Positions 60,074 to 64,000 of a stretch of 64,000 nucleotides of DNA are shown here, in pieces. A model generated the notes under the pieces. That model made no database searches, was not told the origin of the DNA, and saw nothing but the letters and a program-made list of their open reading frames with translations. A program made the translations under genes and the position numbers. Numbering within the stretch: the stretch's first letter is position 1; each line of letters begins with the position of its first letter. Source of the DNA: Epiperipatus broadwayi (Eukaryota > Onychophora > Udeonychophora > Euonychophora > Peripatidae); assembly GCA_028023455.1 (NCBI GenBank), contig JAQFVV010006274.1:4092001-4156000 (forward strand), read 5' to 3'.

Positions 60074-62223
60074 ATTATAACGATCCAAACAAAGTGGGAG
60101 ATCGCATCGCACCGCACCGCACTACCAAGGGCGCCATCTAGGCATTTGAGCCTAGAAAAATTTATAAAGTAGGCAGATACGCGCTGTTAGGATTCCACTT
60201 TATTTACATATTTAGATCGTTAGCCCATTGTCACTAGCTCAGTGGAGACGCAGAGATAAAAATCTATAAATTTTATATCTTAAATATAAAAGAATAAAAG
60301 CCACTGCCAGAAATTAACACATAAAAATATTTATTTACGCACATATAAAATAATATTTAAATTTTGAGGAATAAATTTCCTTTATAATTTTATATTGATC
60401 TTTAATTCTAAATTTAAGTAGATTTCAAATAATGAGTTTACTATTTATTTAGAGGGTCGAGTATGAATGGACTACATAGGTCTGCATTTGAAAGGAAAAT
60501 ATTCTTCCCTGATTTAACCTTAGGCAACAAATTTCGCAATCAACTGGCGCCAATCCATCTGATACATTCATGTATTCAATGTAGCATGATACGACAACAC
60601 AAAATACCATATTGTCAGGAATGTGCATCTGAACAATAAGTAGAAATAGAGAAGATATTGACTCTCCACCAACAGGAATGTGACATCTGTTGGCAAGTAG
60701 ATCAATAAACTAAAAACTCCATAGGAATGGACTGCGGTCTTCTGCCGACTTACAAACCCATCCATAGGCAAACAGAGGGTGTGTGGCGTATATCTATAAT
60801 CCTGCCCGTAGCAGACCTCATACTACATCTACTAATTACACAAATATATCCAATCCATTGAACCAATTCAACTACGAAATGAATAACCTAAGATTACCCT
60901 CCCTTAATACAACTTTACAAAACTATATAGCCATTCACGCCCGACTTAATTTTAACATTTAAATACGTTCGCACAGATTTGTTTAAAAATGTTGGGTATA
61001 GATCGATTACATAGATTCCACGGTCAAAACCATTTCAAAATAAACATAAACGATCAAAATACAAAATTATTGATACCGACAATCGCAGAGGGAAACTTAT
61101 AAGTAACCCAATAGTATTCACCATAAGATACTTGCGTTGTCACCAATAACTTAAAAGACATCCGAATAAATACATTTTAGATACTCACCGTAAGGTATCA
61201 TTATTTATCGAATGTCTATATATTTTGATCAAATATGAAAACCAAAATATAATTAACCGCAAACGAATCCATGCAAGCGTCTATAAACAACTTTAAATTT
61301 AATACATTTTAGTTAAAATATAATACACACACAAAAAAAAAATGAACTGGAAATGATTGCTTAAACATCTACATAAAAAATATCAATAATTGAATTTGCA
61401 TTCTTTAAGTCAGATAAGAGTTCTTATTTTCAGTTATTAATTACTTGCAATTTTAGGAAAGTTATTAGATAGATACAATAGTTCATACTTTACGGATTTA
61501 ATAGATTGAGAAGTCCATCTTCGTGATCACTTTAGTAGATTTTGTCCTTCTTTGAAATGAAACTGCGACTTGCCATGCATTTGGTCAGGAACTGTCATCC
61601 AGAGGCCTCAGCTGGTTGTCCGGAAAATTAAATTTATTGCAGACTTCCACATCGTGAAAATCTGCAATATAGCTAGTTATAACGATCTATTCATAGTCAG
61701 CTCTAAGATAACAATTTTAATAATCATTTGGCTTTTATATTTTTCTTAGCCTCTTATCATTTGATCATAGGATTCAATCGGCAATACGTCACTAATCCTC
61801 TGGTGTTTCAGTTACGGTCTGTGATGAATTTCTGGTGTTTGCATTGGTCATTTAATTTCTCTTTCTTCTCTTATCTAACTTTTCATCTGACTTTTTAATT
61901 AAACAGCTTTTAGATAATTAATAAACAATCATTTCCATTTACAGATTACAGGAATTAATTAATACCTGTTTTTATTTTAACTTACGTTATTTTTTTATTA
62001 AAATATTTTTATATTTCAATCTTGTATTTTTTTATTTAAAAAAATACGTCCAAATACTTTTTTTTTCTTGTTTATGAAAAAAAATATTTTTAAAGTTTAG
62101 CATCTGTGCGAATGTATACGTTTAACAATATTTTAATTTTAGCGTTTAGTTTTTTCCTTTTATTTGCGAACTTTTAAGTTTTTATTTTAAATTAATGTAA
62201 CGACATATTTATATATCGTTACA
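60074..62223 (-). repeat. element A 5' LTR
   Basis: Right copy of the 2,150-bp LTR, transcriptionally upstream because the element reads on the minus strand. The TATAAA equivalent is at plus 60161-60166. It ends at 62223, 326 bp from the TRMT5 exon. The 67-codon frame at 60568-60771 duplicates the one in the other LTR. Confidence 0.92.
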
Positions 62224-62359
62224 ATATATATATATAATCTGTGCACAGTTTATATTAAGATAGCAAATCTTCAAACTTTAATGGACAGGCTTCAATCTTC
62301 ATCTTTCTCCAACTATTCAGCCATCTGTATCATTGAAAATCTGATGATAGTGTCCAAAT

Positions 62360-62412
62360 CCCTTGTTTGCCGAGAGCTTGAAAGTCTTGGTTCAAATCCC
62401 CTCTAATTACAC
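62360..62412 (+). mobile_element. tRNA-derived SINE fragment (family 3-like)
   Basis: GCCGAGAGCTTGAAAGTC and GGTTCAAATCCCCTCTAAT match the anticodon-to-B-box part of the family 3 copy at 57.1 kb, in opposite orientation. The A-box half is missing. Together these two fragments lie on the two sides of element A. Confidence 0.5.
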
Positions 62413-62549
62413 CTAGCTTAAAGTATATATACTATACATGTATTTAAATATTAAAAATTATTTTAATTAACTGTTATACCCTAAAAATATATAATGTATA
62501 TAATAAAATTTATAACTAAAGGGAGAGAAAAAAAACAATAAATCATTAC
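62413..62549 (-). other. start of the intron after the TRMT5 exon
   Basis: The open frame continues past the GT donor for about 27 residues (Phe/Tyr-rich, ending GYNS at 62467) that do not resemble TRMT5. I therefore regard it as intronic read-through. TTTCTCTCCCTTTAG at 62532-62518 looks like an acceptor but would make an intron of only about 32 bp. Confidence 0.5.
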
Positions 62550-63329
62550 CTTCTTGTCTTGAACTGAACAAAATTTCAGCTGGTATTTCAAATGATATGC
62601 ATATCATTGCTTTAAATGGGGCTACATATCGAACATTATAAATGTCTAAAATATATTTATTTAAAGAAATCTTAAGTTTTTCGTTTAATTGATTCATGAC
62701 ATATAATTCAGGATTCTGCTCTTTAGAAAAACAATAAATATGAATAATTGGTAAATGTACAATTTCTGTGAAATTTTGATAAAAATCACTGAATAAACCC
62801 TGAAAAAATATAATAAAATCCAATGCAAGAGATGGAAGATTCATGACAATATGAAAGTTTGCCTGTGATTCAGGGTTTGTCCAACGTTCACAGATATCCT
62901 TTTTAATGACATCTAATATAAAATCTTTAGCGTCTTTATTAAAAACTTGTATTTCTGATTTAACTTTATTGAGTTTAATATTTTCTTTCAACCAGTGAAT
63001 ACTATCAGGGTTCAAGTCATTTGCTAATATGGTACACTTTTTTTTGGCAGCAGGAATAACGAAAGGTCCTACACCAGCAAAAACATCATAAAGAATATCA
63101 CCAGCTTGCAATTTGTCAACAATTCGTTGATGTTCTGTCCCCAAGCGAGAATTCCAGTAAACTCGAGAAAAATCAAACTGAAAGATGCAATTGTTTTCTT
63201 TCACAATAACAATCATGTCATTTTCTCCAGCTAGAACCTCCATTTCAAAATTGCGATAAATAGATTGAATAATATCTGTTTTATTAACAACTGTTTTTAC
63301 CACACTACATTTATCCAATATTACTTGTC
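62550..63329 (-). CDS. internal exon of tRNA (guanine-37-N1)-methyltransferase
   Basis: TRMT5/Trm5 transfers a methyl group from S-adenosylmethionine to N1 of G37, next to the anticodon, in nuclear- and mitochondrial-encoded tRNAs. This prevents frameshifting and supplies the precursor of wybutosine in tRNA-Phe. The exon encodes about 260 residues: GQVILDK and YRNFEMEVLAGEND near its start, then FDFSRVYWNSRLGTEHQRI (the Arg-containing segment before the MTase core), DVFAGVGPFVIPAAKK (SAM-binding motif I), ANDLNPDS (motif II) and MNLP (catalytic NLP motif), ending IPAEILFSSRQEG. These are in normal order with no stop. The acceptor is TTTTTTGTAG at 63330, the donor GGTAATG at 62549. Both introns are phase 1 and the exon is 780 bp, divisible by three. 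The N-terminal part lies beyond the right edge. The short C-terminal tail must be in a further exon to the left, or the frame may simply run on to a stop at 62467. Confidence 0.93.
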
Positions 63330-63541
63330 CTACAAAAAATAAATAAACAAACATTTATTTTTATCAGTTAAAAACAAAATCATTATTTCTATCTTAAGCG
63401 TTTTACTCTCTTGTAAAAAAAAAAAAAATATTTTGTTTTAAACTTTTAATATATAAAAGAGCATACTTTCAACCTATTTGCTCAAATTCATAGCACTCAA
63501 ACTCATTATTTATTAATATTAAAAAAAAAAAAAATTATATA
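63330..63541 (-). other. TRMT5 intron (upstream side), non-coding
   Basis: On the minus strand this is a T-rich tract leading to the splice acceptor at 63330. Otherwise it is AT-rich sequence with poly-A runs near 63415-63428 and 63521-63534. Confidence 0.6.
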
Positions 63542-63755
63542 CAGGAATGCCTCGATTAGTACGTTTTCACTATAATACGGTATTAAAACAATAGAACAAT
63601 AATCCACTAAAAATTGTGTTATTCATCATTTTCAGCTTTTAAAAAATTATAATCACCTCTTTTATAAACAATTAAACAGCCATGAGTGCGAAAAGAAAAA
63701 TTCTTTTGGAAATAACACACGTGACCAATTAACAGGATTAATTGAGGCATTCCTG
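63542..63755. mobile_element. pogo/Tigger-like MITE, 214 bp
   Basis: The 17-bp terminal inverted repeats are CAGGAATGCCTCGATTA (63542-63558) and the complement of CAGGAATGCCTCAATTA (63739-63755), with one mismatch. TA dinucleotides flank both ends (63540-63541 and 63756-63757), as expected for Tc1/mariner-superfamily insertion. The CAGG..TGCCTCGATTA pattern is like Tigger/pogo termini (CAG....CCTCG.TTA). There is no coding capacity, so it is non-autonomous. It sits in the TRMT5 intron. Confidence 0.8.
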
Positions 63756-64000
63756 TACTGTAATATATATATGTTAAATTTTATGTAGTCTTCATATATT
63801 TCATTTAAAAATCAAAGCTATAGTAACTAGTATTAATAAAAAAGAAAAATGGAGGTTTAGTTTAAATTGACATTTGAAATTATACCATAATAACTGAAGA
63901 TTAGGAGAAAATTGCCTGGATATATTTAAGAAGAAAGGTTAATCTATGTACTAATATAAATATAATCAAATGGAAAACTAAAAAAACTGTAGTGAAAGTA
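63756..64000. other. AT-rich non-coding, presumably TRMT5 intron
   Basis: No exon-like frame is seen up to the window edge. Confidence 0.5.

Larger units (their letters stand above)
57324..62223 (-). mobile_element. young non-autonomous LTR retrotransposon (element A)
   Basis: Two direct 2,150-bp repeats at an offset of exactly 2,750 bp flank a 600-bp interior. On the minus strand the LTR begins TGTAACGATATATAAATA and ends GGATCGTTATAAT. Immediately after the 5' LTR (right copy) is a tRNA-Lys primer-binding site, which fixes the element on the minus strand. Comparing the repeats by eye I count about 17 substitutions (about 14 transitions) and two small indels, near 99.2% identity, so the insertion is recent. 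The interior encodes no gag or pol, so the copy must have been mobilised by proteins from elsewhere. Flanks read ATAT on both sides, compatible with a 4- or 6-bp target duplication but uninformative in an AT repeat. Confidence 0.92.

Noticed and set aside
57324-62223. Simple segmental (tandem) duplication
   Set aside because: The tRNA-Lys primer site exactly at the inner edge of one copy, the TGTAACG start and flanking ATAT favour an LTR retrotransposon.
62467-62549. C-terminal end of TRMT5 as read-through frame
   Set aside because: The residues after the GT donor are Phe/Tyr-rich and unlike any TRMT5 tail, so they are more likely intron. Kept open in the exon entry.

Overview
This window is AT-rich nuclear DNA from an animal. 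The evidence is one spliced eukaryotic gene fragment (TRMT5, which fits animal TRMT5 much better than any bacterial or archaeal enzyme), tRNA-derived SINEs, RTE/jockey-like LINE relics, mariner relics, Ty3/gypsy-type LTR elements primed by tRNA-Lys, MITE-like foldbacks and simple repeats. I cannot name the species. I found no prokaryotic features, CRISPR array, rRNA or intact tRNA gene. Nearly all the open reading frames here are short chance frames in AT-rich DNA.

Layout. 1-6.2 kb: a foldback, a LINE ORF2 C-terminal fragment, a decayed mariner transposase and a second foldback. 6.7-8.3 kb: a GC-richer island with promoter-type motifs (TATA, CCAAT, GC box, CRE, a CTCF-like site) and an 11-bp perfect hairpin, followed by a long trinucleotide microsatellite. 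12.06-20.01 kb: an old LTR retrotransposon (element B) with two diverged LTRs of about 1.05 kb, a tRNA-Lys primer site and a broken gag, but no recognisable pol. 20-33 kb: mostly empty, with a gypsy integrase relic, two SINEs and a palindromic element. 33.8-41 kb: an RTE-like LINE relic, an inverted repeat, an unassigned ORF, a SINE, a LINE endonuclease relic and a second, different mariner relic. 43.5-50.4 kb: a tandem repeat interrupted by a SINE with target-site duplications, three copies of another SINE family (two head to head), a palindrome, a possible solo LTR and a candidate terminal exon. 54.7-56.9 kb: a second RTE-like LINE relic abutting a SINE.

57.32-62.22 kb: a young non-autonomous LTR element (element A) on the minus strand. 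Its two 2,150-bp LTRs are about 99% identical and enclose only 600 bp of non-coding DNA. 62.55-63.33 kb: an internal exon of TRMT5 (tRNA guanine-37 N1-methyltransferase), minus strand, holding the SAM-binding core. A pogo/Tigger-like MITE lies in the intron upstream of it. Element A sits about 330 bp downstream of this exon in the same orientation, so it is either inside a TRMT5 intron or just beyond the exon.

Only TRMT5 is a confident host gene. The rest is a record of transposition. The observations most worth following up are element A, a recurring CTGANGA...GAAAC ribozyme-like signature in two unrelated repeat families, and the promoter-like island at 6.7-8.3 kb.
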